Source of the DNA: Pseudomonas nabeulensis
Lineage (GTDB): Bacteria; Pseudomonadota; Gammaproteobacteria; Pseudomonadales; Pseudomonadaceae
Length of the DNA: 64,000 bases
Assembly (NCBI RefSeq): GCF_004682045.1
Contig: NZ_QUZT01000012.1
Location: forward strand, 1-64,000
Direction: 5' to 3'
Position 1 is the first letter of the stretch; each line of letters begins with the position of its first letter. Positions 1 to 8,166 of the stretch are shown piece after piece. The notes below the pieces were generated by a model that did no database searches, was not told the origin of the DNA, and saw only the letters and a program-made list of their open reading frames with translations. The translations under genes were made by a program, and so were the position numbers.

Positions 1-41
1 GAAAGCCGCTCATTTGCTGTTTCCTTAGCTGACAGGCATTA

Positions 42-120
42 GGGCTTGCCCCCGATGACAGTGTGTCAGTCAGCCCATTGGTTACTGACCCACCGCTATC
101 GGGGGCAAGCCCCCTCCCAC
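42..120. repeat. REP doublet (REPIN), left arm truncated
   Basis: Two inverted REP arms face each other. The right arm ends with the full ggcaagccccctcccac form, while the left arm begins only at gggcttgcccccgat and lacks the usual gtgggag start. It belongs to the same family as the copies near 6.6, 25.1, 34.8, 39.2, 47.5 and 48.2 kb. It lies just upstream of the lipoprotein gene; bases 1-41 show no gene I can identify. Confidence 0.85.
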
Positions 121-177
121 ATTTGACCGAGCAGGACCTTTTGGCCTTTTTGGTATCCCTCTCTGCAAGGAACGCCC

Positions 178-1551
178 ATGAAACACCTCGCCGTCATCAT
201 CACCCTCGGCCTGCTCAGCGGCTGTAGCTTCAAGCCCGTCAAGAGCGAGCCCGCTTTCGGCGAGGTGCTCAAGCAACCGCCCTTGGCCGATTCGATCCTG
301 CGCGACGGTGACCAACTCAGCTATCAGGTTCACGTCACGCCAAGCAAAGGCTCCAGCGTGCCGGACATCGCCCAGGTCCGCGCCTCCTGCGCTACACCGG
401 AGGCGAGCCTGCTGTTCCTGGAGTCCCCAGGCACCCTGGCTGCGAACGGCCAGCCCACGCGCTTCACGGTGATGCGCACCCTCACCCCGGCAGTCGTGGA
501 CAACCTTAAACTGAACACGAGTTTTATCGACGCCTGCGCCCATACCCCACGCCCGGACTGGCGCGTGGTCAGCGGCACAGCGACCCAACGCCAGTTGCTG
601 ATCGACCGCGCCAGCCTCAGAACCGTGGGCGACAGCGTACAGGTGTGGGCCGCCATCGATGAACCGTTCATCCTGACCAACAAACTCAAGAAGATGCCCT
701 ACGCCCAGACACGCCAGCATTGGCAGGTGAGCTGCGGCCGCCAAACCTACCGCACCCTGGCAACCTTCGGCCTCAATGAGAACAATGTGGTGACCTTCGG
801 CAAGCTCGAAACCGCCCCCCAGGATGGCGCCTTCGGTTCAGCCGACGCAGACACCCAAGCCCTGCTCAAGGCCATCTGCGCCCCCACAGTGGCGCAGTTG
901 CCCGCCGCCACACCCCGCACCAAGACCGAAGAAACCCTGACCCCGCCGCCCCTCTCGGCAGACGTGCAACAGGCGATCAGCGCACTGGGCCTGCCAAAGG
1001 CCAGCAAGACACTGAGCCACCTGGTGCTGAAGCGCGACATGGGCTACGGCCCGACGCAGATGGACCTCTACATCCAGCCGAACACCGAGCCTGATCAACT
1101 GCGAATCCGCAACGTCACCCAGTACTCGACCTACACCACCACCTCCTGGCGCGGCCTGTTCAACCTGACGTTCCAGAGCCAATACAAAATGGATGGGATC
1201 ATGGTCTCGTCCGCCAGCCACCTCCAGCAACTGAGCTTTATCGGCGACTGGCAGCAGATGACAGTAGGCGCCACCCTGGGCTACAGCACCGTCGAGATGA
1301 ACCGCACCACCACCCAGGATGATCGCGCGCTGATCCGCAACGCCCGCTGCGTGGTGAAGCGCGAGTTGCCGGCGAGCAAAATCAACAGCGCGCTGAGCGG
1401 CACGGCCAAGGAGTTGAATTGCACCACCACCGGCGAGAAATACAGCGCCATCAGCACCGTGTTCTACTTGCAGGATTACGGGTATTTCTTCACCCGCCAG
1501 GACAACAGCGGAACCCTCAACGTGCGTAACAGCCTGGTGAAAGCTGAGTAA
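178..1551 (+). CDS. Putative lipoprotein of unknown function
   Basis: The 457-residue product starts with a lipoprotein signal peptide: a hydrophobic stretch followed by the lipobox LLSGC with the acylated cysteine at residue 16. A good ribosome binding site (AAGGA) sits 7-8 bases before the ATG. The rest is a soluble envelope protein with several cysteines and many Thr and Asn residues, and no membrane segment or enzymatic motif that I recognise. It is convergent with the ABC transporter genes, with only six bases between the stop codons, so it is its own transcription unit. Its function is unknown; a membrane-anchored periplasmic role is inferred only from the lipobox. Confidence 0.8.
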   Translation: MKHLAVIITLGLLSGCSFKPVKSEPAFGEVLKQPPLADSILRDGDQLSYQVHVTPSKGSSVPDIAQVRASCATPEASLLFLESPGTLAANGQPTRFTVMRTLTPAVVDNLKLNTSFIDACAHTPRPDWRVVSGTATQRQLLIDRASLRTVGDSVQVWAAIDEPFILTNKLKKMPYAQTRQHWQVSCGRQTYRTLATFGLNENNVVTFGKLETAPQDGAFGSADADTQALLKAICAPTVAQLPAATPRTKTEETLTPPPLSADVQQAISALGLPKASKTLSHLVLKRDMGYGPTQMDLYIQPNTEPDQLRIRNVTQYSTYTTTSWRGLFNLTFQSQYKMDGIMVSSASHLQQLSFIGDWQQMTVGATLGYSTVEMNRTTTQDDRALIRNARCVVKRELPASKINSALSGTAKELNCTTTGEKYSAISTVFYLQDYGYFFTRQDNSGTLNVRNSLVKAE

Positions 1552-1557
1552 TCCAGC

Positions 1558-2484
1558 TCAGTCACGCTCCAGCACACGACGACTGGCGAAGCTGAACGCC
1601 AGCACCGCAAAAATCAGCACGCCGGTCGCCACCTGCTGCCAGTAGAAATTCCAGCCGATCAGCAGCAGGCCGTTGGCGATCACGTTGATAAACAGGACGC
1701 CCAACAGGGTCCCGGGAATGTTCGCCCGGCCCTGTCGGCTCAAGGTAGTGCCGATAAACACCGCGCCTATCGCATTCAACAAAAACGCATTGCCGGACAA
1801 CGGCACATAGGCGCTGACCGTCGAGCTGAGCAACACCCCCGCCACCCCGCACGCCAACGCAGTCGCCAGCGCCACCAGGCTGACGATGCGCCGCACCGAC
1901 AACCCCGAGTAATACGCCAACAATGGTTGAGCGCCCTGGGCCAGCAACTCGCGCCCCAGGCGGCCACGGGCGAGCGCCAGGCCGTAGAACAGCGCCAGCC
2001 CCACGACGATCAACAACGGCGTCAGCCCCGTCAGTTCCGGCTTCAAACCTTGGGTGATATAGATCGGTTGGCCGCCATCCGAGAGCAATTGCTGGGCGCT
2101 GGTGCCGATAAACAACGTGCCCAGCGTGGCCAGGAACGGGCTGATCCGCAGCCCGGCAATCAACCCCGCGTTCAGCACGCCCACCAGCAACGCAGCCAGC
2201 AACGCCCCGGCCCCTGCGAACGCCCAGCCATGCCCGCCATTGAGCAACACCACAAAACTGAAACTGGCGAAATCCAGCGCCGTGCCCACCGACAAATCAA
2301 TGCCACCGGCTGCCACCGCGTAGGTCATGCCGATGGCGACAATCGCCAGCAACACGAAGTTATTCAGCACCAGGCTTTTCAGGTTGCCGCTGCTCAGGAA
2401 CCCCGGTGCCTGCACGGCAAACACCACGACGATCAGCACAAACACCAGCGGCAAGGTCAGCGGCAACAACGTACGCAGCTTCAT
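1558..2484 (-). CDS. Sugar-type ABC transporter permease (second of two)
   Basis: This 308-residue inner-membrane protein belongs to the branched-chain/ribose permease family (BPD_transp_2, RbsC-like). It has about nine or ten hydrophobic segments and the family signature GGIDLSVG near residue 64. The ATG at 2484 was chosen because it overlaps the stop of the upstream permease in a 4-bp ATGA and begins the usual basic N-terminus MKLR; a longer reading upstream would only translate the neighbouring gene in the wrong frame. It is the last gene of the operon binding protein-ATPase-permease-permease and would pair with the other permease as a heterodimeric channel. The substrate cannot be deduced. 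Confidence 0.9.
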   Translation of the reverse strand: MKLRTLLPLTLPLVFVLIVVVFAVQAPGFLSSGNLKSLVLNNFVLLAIVAIGMTYAVAAGGIDLSVGTALDFASFSFVVLLNGGHGWAFAGAGALLAALLVGVLNAGLIAGLRISPFLATLGTLFIGTSAQQLLSDGGQPIYITQGLKPELTGLTPLLIVVGLALFYGLALARGRLGRELLAQGAQPLLAYYSGLSVRRIVSLVALATALACGVAGVLLSSTVSAYVPLSGNAFLLNAIGAVFIGTTLSRQGRANIPGTLLGVLFINVIANGLLLIGWNFYWQQVATGVLIFAVLAFSFASRRVLERD

Positions 2485-3431
2485 GAAGGGGTGCCTCGAT
2501 TCAATGCGCTGGACGCTGCCACCACCAACAGGATCAGCACACCCTGCACGCCATTGACCCAGAAGCTGGAGACGTTGAGCAGTTGAAAACCGTTGATCAA
2601 AAAACCGATCAACAAGGCGGCGAGCAAGCTGCCTGGAATACTCGCCACCAGCCGCCGCGAAAACACCACGCCAAGAAACGCAATCGCCACCACCGACAGC
2701 AGCATGTCGCCGGAGCCGGTGGTACTGCCGCTGAAAAACGCCGCCGAACACAACGCCGCCACTGCCGCGCACAGGCCCGACAGTGCATAACTCGACAACA
2801 CGTAGCCAGGCACACGAATGCCCGCCGCTTCGGCAGCCTGGGGGTATTCGCCCACTGCGTGCAGGCGTAGCCCGTAGGCGGAATGCTGGATCAACAAGGT
2901 CAGCACTCCGGCCGTCAGCAGCAACACCCAGGCCAGCGCCGGAACGCCCAGCCACACACCACCGCTGAGCAGGTCCAGCAATGGCGAGTCAGTGGACACC
3001 ACGGTGTTTTCTGTCAGCACCAACTCCAACCCGGCCAACACATTCATGCTGGCCAGCGTCGCCAACAACGGCGGCAAGCGCAGCAGCACCACCGCCAGGC
3101 CATTGAGCAGGCCGACCGCCAGGCCACAACCCAAGGTCAGCAGCAAGATCAACCACAGCTCCAGACCGGCATTGTTAAGCCGACTGAACACCGCCGCACA
3201 CAATCCCAGGTTGGCCGCCAGCGACAGGTCCAGCCCACCCGCCACCACATTCGAGCCGCCGCCGATAATCACGCAGGTCAGCCCAAACGCCAACACGCCG
3301 AGAATCGCCGATTGGCTGAACACATTGGCCAGGTTACCCAGCGATAAAAAATTCGGTGCCGCCACGGCAAACCCCAACAGGATCGCGAGAAACACCCCCA
3401 CCGAACCTCGGCGCAGTATCACCTCAAGCAT
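2481..3431 (-). CDS. Sugar-type ABC transporter permease (first of two)
   Basis: The 316-residue membrane protein is of the RbsC/AraH type, with the conserved motif GGLDLSLA (residues about 66-73, compare GGIDLSVG in its partner) and many hydrophobic segments. It overlaps the ATPase gene upstream by 8 bp and the second permease downstream by 4 bp, which indicates translational coupling in one operon. Two different permeases with one ATPase and one binding protein is a common arrangement for pentose, polyol or autoinducer-type importers. The family is certain, the substrate is not. Confidence 0.9.
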   Translation of the reverse strand: MLEVILRRGSVGVFLAILLGFAVAAPNFLSLGNLANVFSQSAILGVLAFGLTCVIIGGGSNVVAGGLDLSLAANLGLCAAVFSRLNNAGLELWLILLLTLGCGLAVGLLNGLAVVLLRLPPLLATLASMNVLAGLELVLTENTVVSTDSPLLDLLSGGVWLGVPALAWVLLLTAGVLTLLIQHSAYGLRLHAVGEYPQAAEAAGIRVPGYVLSSYALSGLCAAVAALCSAAFFSGSTTGSGDMLLSVVAIAFLGVVFSRRLVASIPGSLLAALLIGFLINGFQLLNVSSFWVNGVQGVLILLVVAASSALNRGTPS

Positions 3432-4947
3432 GTTCGGCCTCCCGTATCGGCGCAGGTGCAGGCGTCACCGCCCCGGTAGCGCAGGCCAGCAATTGATCGC
3501 TGTCCGCCTCCCCGGCACGGAATTCACCGGCGATCTCACCACGATGCAACACCACAATCCGGTCGCTGATGCCCAGCAGCTCAGGCAAGTCCGACGACAA
3601 CACCAACACGGCCGCGCCCTCCTCCACCAACCGGCCGATCAACCGGTAAATCTCCACTTTGGCGCCCACGTCCACACCCACGCAGGGCTCGTCCAGCAGG
3701 TACACCGCCGAACGTCGGCTGAGCCATTTGCCCAAGGCGACTTTCTGCTGGTTGCCGCCACTCAATTGGCTGACAGCGGCGTTCGGCCCCGGCGCCTTGA
3801 TCGCCAATTCATCGATCAACCGCACGCTTTCATCCCGTTCCTGGCGCCGACTCAACAGCCCCCAACGGGTAAACCGCCCAAGCCCCGCCAACGTGAGGTT
3901 TTCCAGCACCGACAGCACCGGCGAAATCCCCTGGCTGCGGCGTTCCTCCGGCACCAGCGCAATACCCTCGGCAATCGCCTCGCCTGGCGAGCGCAGGTGC
4001 AACAAACGCCCATCCAGATGAACACTGCCGCCGTCAGCCCGTTCGACGCCGAACAGGGTCTTGAACAATGCCTTGGCGCCCGAGCCCACCAACCCGGTGA
4101 GCCCGACGATTTCACCGCGTCGCACCTCAAGGTCGATCTGCCGATAATGCCGCGCCAAACTCAGCCCGCGCACCTGCAACAAGGGCTCGCCCAACTCGAC
4201 CCTGGCCTTGGGGTACATGTCCTGCACGTCGCGGTTGACCATCAGCCGCGCAATCTCTGCACTGGACGTATGCCGGGGCTGCACCACCGCCACATCGCGG
4301 CCATTGCGCAGCACCGTGACGTTGTCGCACAGGCTGTCGATTTCCTGCAGGTAATGGGAGATGTACAGGATCGACAGGCCCTGGTCGCGCAAGCGCTTGA
4401 TGATGCGCAGCAACTGGTCGACCTCACGCTTGACCAACGCCACGCTGGGCTCGTCGAACACCAGGATCTTCGGCTGGCGAATCAACGCCCGGGTGATCTG
4501 CAACACCTGGCGCTCGGCGCTGCTCAGCTCGCCCACCAGAGCTCCGGCCGGCAATTGCAGATCAAAATAGTGCGCCAACAGGCGGTCCGCTTCGCGCTGC
4601 TGCCGGCGCCGATCCACAAAGGGGCCACGGCGTAATTCATGCCCGAAAAACAGCGCTTCGCCCACGGTGAAACGGGCCGGCAGCAGCCGCTCCTGGTGGA
4701 TGAACTGCACGCCCAATTGATCGACCTGGCGCGGCGACAGCGCCGCGTACGCCTGGCCGTCGATAATCACCTGCCCCGCGTCCGCCTTGTGGATGCCGGC
4801 CAGCACTTTGATCAACGTCGACTTGCCGGCACCGTTCTCGCCCACCAAGCCGTGAATAGTGCCGCGCTCGACCTTAACGCTCGCGCCATCCAGCGCCTGG
4901 GTGGCACCAAAACGCTTATGCAGGTTTTGCAGATGCAACGCCGCCAT
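3424..4947 (-). CDS. Sugar ABC transporter ATP-binding protein (two nucleotide-binding domains)
   Basis: This cytoplasmic ATPase of 507 residues has two fused nucleotide-binding domains, as in RbsA, MglA and XylG. The first domain has Walker A GENGAGKST near residue 37 and Walker B ILVFDEPS. The second has a degenerate P-loop (GLVGSGAKAL) but a good signature LSGGNQQKV and Walker B YLLDEPCVGVD. Asymmetric domains of this kind are normal in the family. The start codon overlaps the stop of the binding-protein gene by one base (TGATG). It would power the two downstream permeases. Confidence 0.93.
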   Translation of the reverse strand: MAALHLQNLHKRFGATQALDGASVKVERGTIHGLVGENGAGKSTLIKVLAGIHKADAGQVIIDGQAYAALSPRQVDQLGVQFIHQERLLPARFTVGEALFFGHELRRGPFVDRRRQQREADRLLAHYFDLQLPAGALVGELSSAERQVLQITRALIRQPKILVFDEPSVALVKREVDQLLRIIKRLRDQGLSILYISHYLQEIDSLCDNVTVLRNGRDVAVVQPRHTSSAEIARLMVNRDVQDMYPKARVELGEPLLQVRGLSLARHYRQIDLEVRRGEIVGLTGLVGSGAKALFKTLFGVERADGGSVHLDGRLLHLRSPGEAIAEGIALVPEERRSQGISPVLSVLENLTLAGLGRFTRWGLLSRRQERDESVRLIDELAIKAPGPNAAVSQLSGGNQQKVALGKWLSRRSAVYLLDEPCVGVDVGAKVEIYRLIGRLVEEGAAVLVLSSDLPELLGISDRIVVLHRGEIAGEFRAGEADSDQLLACATGAVTPAPAPIREAEHA

Positions 4948-5918
4948 CAGTCACCCCGCAGTTGCTGGACCTGTGCCAGGTTGTCGGCCGTGGTCAGCAG
5001 GGTCGGCACGTGGGTTTCCTTGGGCAGGTCATGCTGGCCGGCCAGGTAGCGCGCCACGTTCTGCACGGCGGTCTTGCCGATCAGGGCCGGTTGTTGGGCA
5101 ACGACAGCGCCTACCGGCGAATTGGCCTGACCTAACAACGCCAGCACTTCCGGGGTGCCGTCGACGCCGTAGGTCTTGATCTCGGTGCGTTTGGCATCGA
5201 TCAGCGCCTTGCTCGCGCCCAGTTGCGGGATATCCCACGCCGACCAGATCGCCGAGACGCTGCCCGCCGGGTATTTGTTGAGCAGTGCCGACACCTGGGA
5301 ATATGCGTCCTGCACGGTATTGGGGATCACGTCGCGCAGCTCGGGCTGGATGATTTCCAGCTGTGGGTAATCCTTGAGCGCCAGCTTCAACTGGTCATAG
5401 CGGATCGCACACACCGGCACGCCGTAAAAGCCGTTGAACACCAGGATCTTGCCCTTGCCGCCCGCATCCTTGATCAACTGGTCGGCCAGCGCCTTGCCCG
5501 TGGCGACGTTGTCCGAGGTGGTGTTGTTGAGGCTGTACTGCGACGGCGCATCGATGGTGAACAACGGAATGCCGGCCTTGCTGATGCGCTTGAGCCACGG
5601 GTCTATGACGCTGAGGGTGCCGAGGGTCTGGATCACCGCGTCGGGCTTTTGGGTGACCACGGTTTGCAACTGGGTCACCAGGTTCTTGTCATTGCGCCCC
5701 GCATCCAGGGTGATCGGCGTGCCGCCCAGGCGCTTGATCTCATCGACCTGCGCCTGGAACGCCTTGATATCAAAATAGTGACTGGTGCCAGTCATGCTGA
5801 CCGCAATGCGCTTGCCGGCCAGAGAAGGCACGTCGTCTGCGGCACTGGCAGCGCCACCCAGCAGCAGGGCGGCGCCGAGGCAAATCAAACGGGAAAGCGA
5901 GGAAAGGCTGGAAGGCAT
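4947..5918 (-). CDS. Periplasmic sugar-binding protein of the ABC importer
   Basis: The 323-residue protein belongs to the RbsB-like periplasmic binding proteins (Peripla_BP_4). Residues 1-26 form a Sec signal peptide ending ASA, followed by a two-lobed binding fold with the typical segments AVSMTGTSHYFD and QKPDAVIQTLG. I chose the ATG at 5918 because AGGAG lies seven bases upstream; a GTG at 5936 has no such site and would add six residues before the signal peptide. It is the first gene of the importer operon and would deliver the substrate. The first part of this gene has a decayed relative at 6425-6597. Confidence 0.9.
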   Translation of the reverse strand: MPSSLSSLSRLICLGAALLLGGAASAADDVPSLAGKRIAVSMTGTSHYFDIKAFQAQVDEIKRLGGTPITLDAGRNDKNLVTQLQTVVTQKPDAVIQTLGTLSVIDPWLKRISKAGIPLFTIDAPSQYSLNNTTSDNVATGKALADQLIKDAGGKGKILVFNGFYGVPVCAIRYDQLKLALKDYPQLEIIQPELRDVIPNTVQDAYSQVSALLNKYPAGSVSAIWSAWDIPQLGASKALIDAKRTEIKTYGVDGTPEVLALLGQANSPVGAVVAQQPALIGKTAVQNVARYLAGQHDLPKETHVPTLLTTADNLAQVQQLRGD

Positions 5919-6059
5919 ACAGGGCTCCTGGGCCACCGGTGAAAGGGTTCACCGGAAGGCATTGCAGAGCGCGTGCCAGGAATTTTATTCAATCAGATCA
6001 GATAGATGAAATGACTCAGTTGAGCAGGCTGTCGTTTATCGATCATCAATTGTCCGATC

Positions 6060-6079
6060 ACTGTTGCTCACGCAACAGT
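6060..6079. promoter_or_regulatory. Perfect inverted repeat upstream of the ABC importer operon
   Basis: ACTGTTGC and GCAACAGT form an exact 8-bp inverted repeat around TCAC, 142 bp upstream of the binding-protein start codon. The size and symmetry suit a repressor or activator operator. No regulator gene is present nearby, so the cognate protein is unknown. Confidence 0.4.
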
Positions 6080-6101
6080 TGAGCTCCCGCGCAAGGTGCG
6101 T

Positions 6102-6130
6102 TTGACACTCAAAAATCCCGAGCATAGAAT
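6102..6130 (+). promoter_or_regulatory. Near-consensus sigma-70 promoter
   Basis: A perfect -35 box TTGACA (6102-6107) is separated by exactly 17 bases from TAGAAT (6125-6130), which matches the -10 consensus at five of six positions. It points to the plus strand, where no protein gene follows but a two-hairpin RNA with a terminator does. It faces away from the ABC importer operon. Confidence 0.6.
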
Positions 6131-6136
6131 CTGCCG

Positions 6137-6197
6137 CAAATGGACTGGGGGATCCCGGTCGGCGTTACAGCCTCGGTGAGTTTCATCGGGGCTTTTC
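6137..6197 (+). ncRNA. Candidate small RNA (two hairpins ending in a terminator)
   Basis: Transcription from the promoter at 6102-6130 should begin near 6137. The transcript would hold a first hairpin GACTGGG/CCCGGTC (6143-6149 with 6154-6160, loop GGAT, one U-G pair), an 8-base linker, and a second hairpin AGCCTCGGTGA/TCATCGGGGCT (6169-6179 with 6183-6193, loop GTT, two wobble pairs) followed by TTTT. The second hairpin plus U-tract is a rho-independent terminator in this direction; the other strand has no T-run. The result is an RNA of about 60 nt with no reading frame of note. Its 3' end is antisense to the last codons of the DUF3800 remnant. From memory, candidate RNA motifs named after DUF3800 have been described next to such genes; I cannot say whether this is one of them. 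Confidence 0.55.
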
Positions 6198-6424
6198 GCT
6201 TTCTACAGAGGGGAAAATTTTCAACCCCCAGTTTTCAAAACCTTCGCCTGCCTTGCTCCGCCCGCCACTGCAGTAGAACTTACGCTTGAGCACGTCAAAA
6301 GCGCGGTTTTCCTGACCTGGCCGTAGAACGCTCATGCCGATGGGTCTCGCAACGAGATCAGCAAGTTGCAACTCCGTAGAATTAACCTGCTTAGTCGCGA
6401 ACACGACATCAAATGGCAGGCGAA
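6183..6424 (-). pseudogene. C-terminal remnant of a DUF3800 protein gene
   Basis: About 80 codons remain, reading LPFDVVFATKQ, STELQLADLVARPIG and QENRAFDVLKRKF before the stop at 6183. The ADLVARPIG segment followed by a conserved NRAF region is typical of the C-terminus of DUF3800 proteins (RNase H-like fold, function uncertain, often on mobile or defence-related islands). The N-terminal two thirds are missing. The reading frame instead continues upstream into a decayed sugar-binding protein gene, and there is no start codon or promoter of its own that I can see. Confidence 0.6.
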
Positions 6425-6597
6425 TGCCCAGACGATTGATCTCATCGACCTGAGTCTAGAACGCCTTGATATCGAAGTAGTGACTGGTGCCGATCATGCT
6501 TATCGCGACGTGCTCGCGGGTCAGGGAAGGCACATCGCCTGCGGCACTGACAGCACTGATCAGCAGTAGGGCGGCACCGACGCAAAGCTGGAGACAT
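6425..6597 (-). pseudogene. Decayed 5' fragment of a second sugar-binding protein gene
   Basis: Bases 6427-6587 align without gaps to 5725-5885 of the intact binding-protein gene, with roughly four of five positions identical. The translation still reads GDVPSLTREHVAISMIGTSHYFDIKAF but then meets an in-frame TAG where the intact gene has CAG. The ATG at 6597 is out of frame with the conserved part. The fragment stops at the junction with the DUF3800 remnant near 6424. It is therefore a dead paralogue rather than a gene. Confidence 0.75.
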
Positions 6598-6609
6598 GGA
6601 AATCAAAAT

Positions 6610-6695
6610 GTGGGAGGGGGCTTGCCCCCGATCGCGGTGTGTCAGCTACAAAGTTGTTGCTGACACTCCCTCATCGGGGGCAAGCCCCCTCCCAC
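6610..6695. repeat. REP doublet (REPIN)
   Basis: Complete doublet: gtgggagggggcttgccc at the left and its reverse complement at the right, about 86 bp overall. It separates the pseudogene scar from the 3' end of the LPS core operon, 14 bp after the last gene's stop codon, and could serve as an mRNA-end hairpin. Confidence 0.9.
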
Positions 6696-6708
6696 TTTTT
6701 AATCGGGT

Positions 6709-8166
6709 TCACATCTGATGAAGCTCGGTCGACCGCTTGGGCAACCGCTGATCAATCACCTTGTACAACGCACTCTCCGGCGCCCAGTTGCGCATAAACC
6801 GCGCACGGTCCTTGGCGAACGCCGGGGCGAAGCTGGCGTCGGAGCTGTGTTGGCACATGGCGTCCAGGTCGATCAGTGACCAGCGGTCCTTGTCCCAGAA
6901 CAGGTTGTGGCCTTTGAAGTCGCCGTGGCTGATGCGCTCGCGGATCAGCTCGGCGAACAGATGATCGAGGGCCAGCAGCTCATCTTCCGGCGCGTCGCCG
7001 TTTTCGACGTAGGGTGCGAAACGTTTGATGATGTCCGGGCCGGGCAGGTATTCGGTGATCAGGTAGGCCCGGCTGCGCAGCCAGAAAAAGCGCTTTTCCA
7101 ATACGGCCAGCGGCTTGGGCGTGGCGATGCCCAGGAACGTGAGGCGGTTGCCCTCACGCCACGAATGCCAGGCGCGGCTCGGGCGCCAGAAGCGTTTGAG
7201 CCAGTGGGCGAAGCCCTTGATGTTGTAGCGTTTGATCACCAGCGGCCGGCCGGCCACTTCGACCTTGGCCACGCTGGCGGCACCACCGGTCTTGTACAGA
7301 TGGCCCTGGTCCAGCAACGCATCCGCTTGCGCCAGCACCGGCAGCATGGCGGGCTCTTCTTCGCGACGGATGGCGCGCAAGCCGAAGGCACCGCGCACCA
7401 CGCTGAACAACGTGCATTCGCGGCCGACCTTGTTCAAGAAGTCTTTGAGACGCCACGCACTGACCTTGCGCACCTGTTTTTCCAGGGCTTCCAGCGGCAG
7501 CGCATGCTCGCCGTTGCTGAGCAGGTAATACACCAGCAGCTCTTCGGTAAACGGCTCAAGATTTTTCGGCAACTGGGCGAAAAACACCCCGAGGTTTTCC
7601 AACACGCGGTTGCGTGACAGTGGCTTGCCGGCTTCTTCGACGCGGATCCCGGCGCCGTCGATCAAATACAGTTTGCCGTCGTGGCGCAGCAGGTTGTCCA
7701 GATGCAGGTCTTCCTGCCACAACCCTTGGGTGTGCATCTGCGCAATCGCGCCCAGCGCTTCGGCAAGGACGGCGGTTTGCTCATCGGCCAACGGCGGTAG
7801 CGCTTCGACAGCGTGCCAGGCGTCGGCCAGGCTTTCGGCGCCCTCGATAAATTCGAACAGCAGCCAGCCGCCCTCGCCTTCCTGCAGGCCGTCGGCCAGC
7901 AACAGCGGTGTGGTCAGGCCCTGCTCGGCGAGCAGGCGCACGCCGGTGAGCTCACGCTGAAAATGCCGCGCGGCCTTGCTGCCCACCAGCAATTTGGCCA
8001 GCACCGGGCGGCCGCGCCACACCGCCGCACCGACGTAGCGCTCGCCGGGCAACACCCGCAGCAGGCTCAACAGCTGCAACTGGCCGGGGCCTGCGGCATC
8101 GGCCAGCTCGATGGTCATCGGCAAAGCAGGGGTACGGCCAGCGGTTTTCAGCTCGGACAAACGCAT
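6709..8166 (-). CDS. Tandem-domain kinase-fold protein of the LPS core cluster
   Basis: This 485-residue protein resembles the PA5006-type product of the Pseudomonas LPS core locus. It carries two kinase-like domains. The first has QEDLHLDN as catalytic loop and LIDGAG in place of DFG; the second has HGDFKGHN and LIDLDAM. Both keep the catalytic Asp and the metal-binding Asn. It lies at the end of the operon with a 1-bp stop/start overlap with the preceding gene. By family and position it probably phosphorylates inner-core heptose or a related lipid-linked sugar, but its substrate is not established. A tandem arrangement is unusual beside the single-domain kinases upstream. Confidence 0.85.
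   Translation of the reverse strand: MRLSELKTAGRTPALPMTIELADAAGPGQLQLLSLLRVLPGERYVGAAVWRGRPVLAKLLVGSKAARHFQRELTGVRLLAEQGLTTPLLLADGLQEGEGGWLLFEFIEGAESLADAWHAVEALPPLADEQTAVLAEALGAIAQMHTQGLWQEDLHLDNLLRHDGKLYLIDGAGIRVEEAGKPLSRNRVLENLGVFFAQLPKNLEPFTEELLVYYLLSNGEHALPLEALEKQVRKVSAWRLKDFLNKVGRECTLFSVVRGAFGLRAIRREEEPAMLPVLAQADALLDQGHLYKTGGAASVAKVEVAGRPLVIKRYNIKGFAHWLKRFWRPSRAWHSWREGNRLTFLGIATPKPLAVLEKRFFWLRSRAYLITEYLPGPDIIKRFAPYVENGDAPEDELLALDHLFAELIRERISHGDFKGHNLFWDKDRWSLIDLDAMCQHSSDASFAPAFAKDRARFMRNWAPESALYKVIDQRLPKRSTELHQM

Noticed and set aside
5919..5936. GTG at 5936 as start of the sugar-binding protein
   Set aside because: The ATG at 5918 has AGGAG at ideal distance and begins directly with a normal signal peptide.
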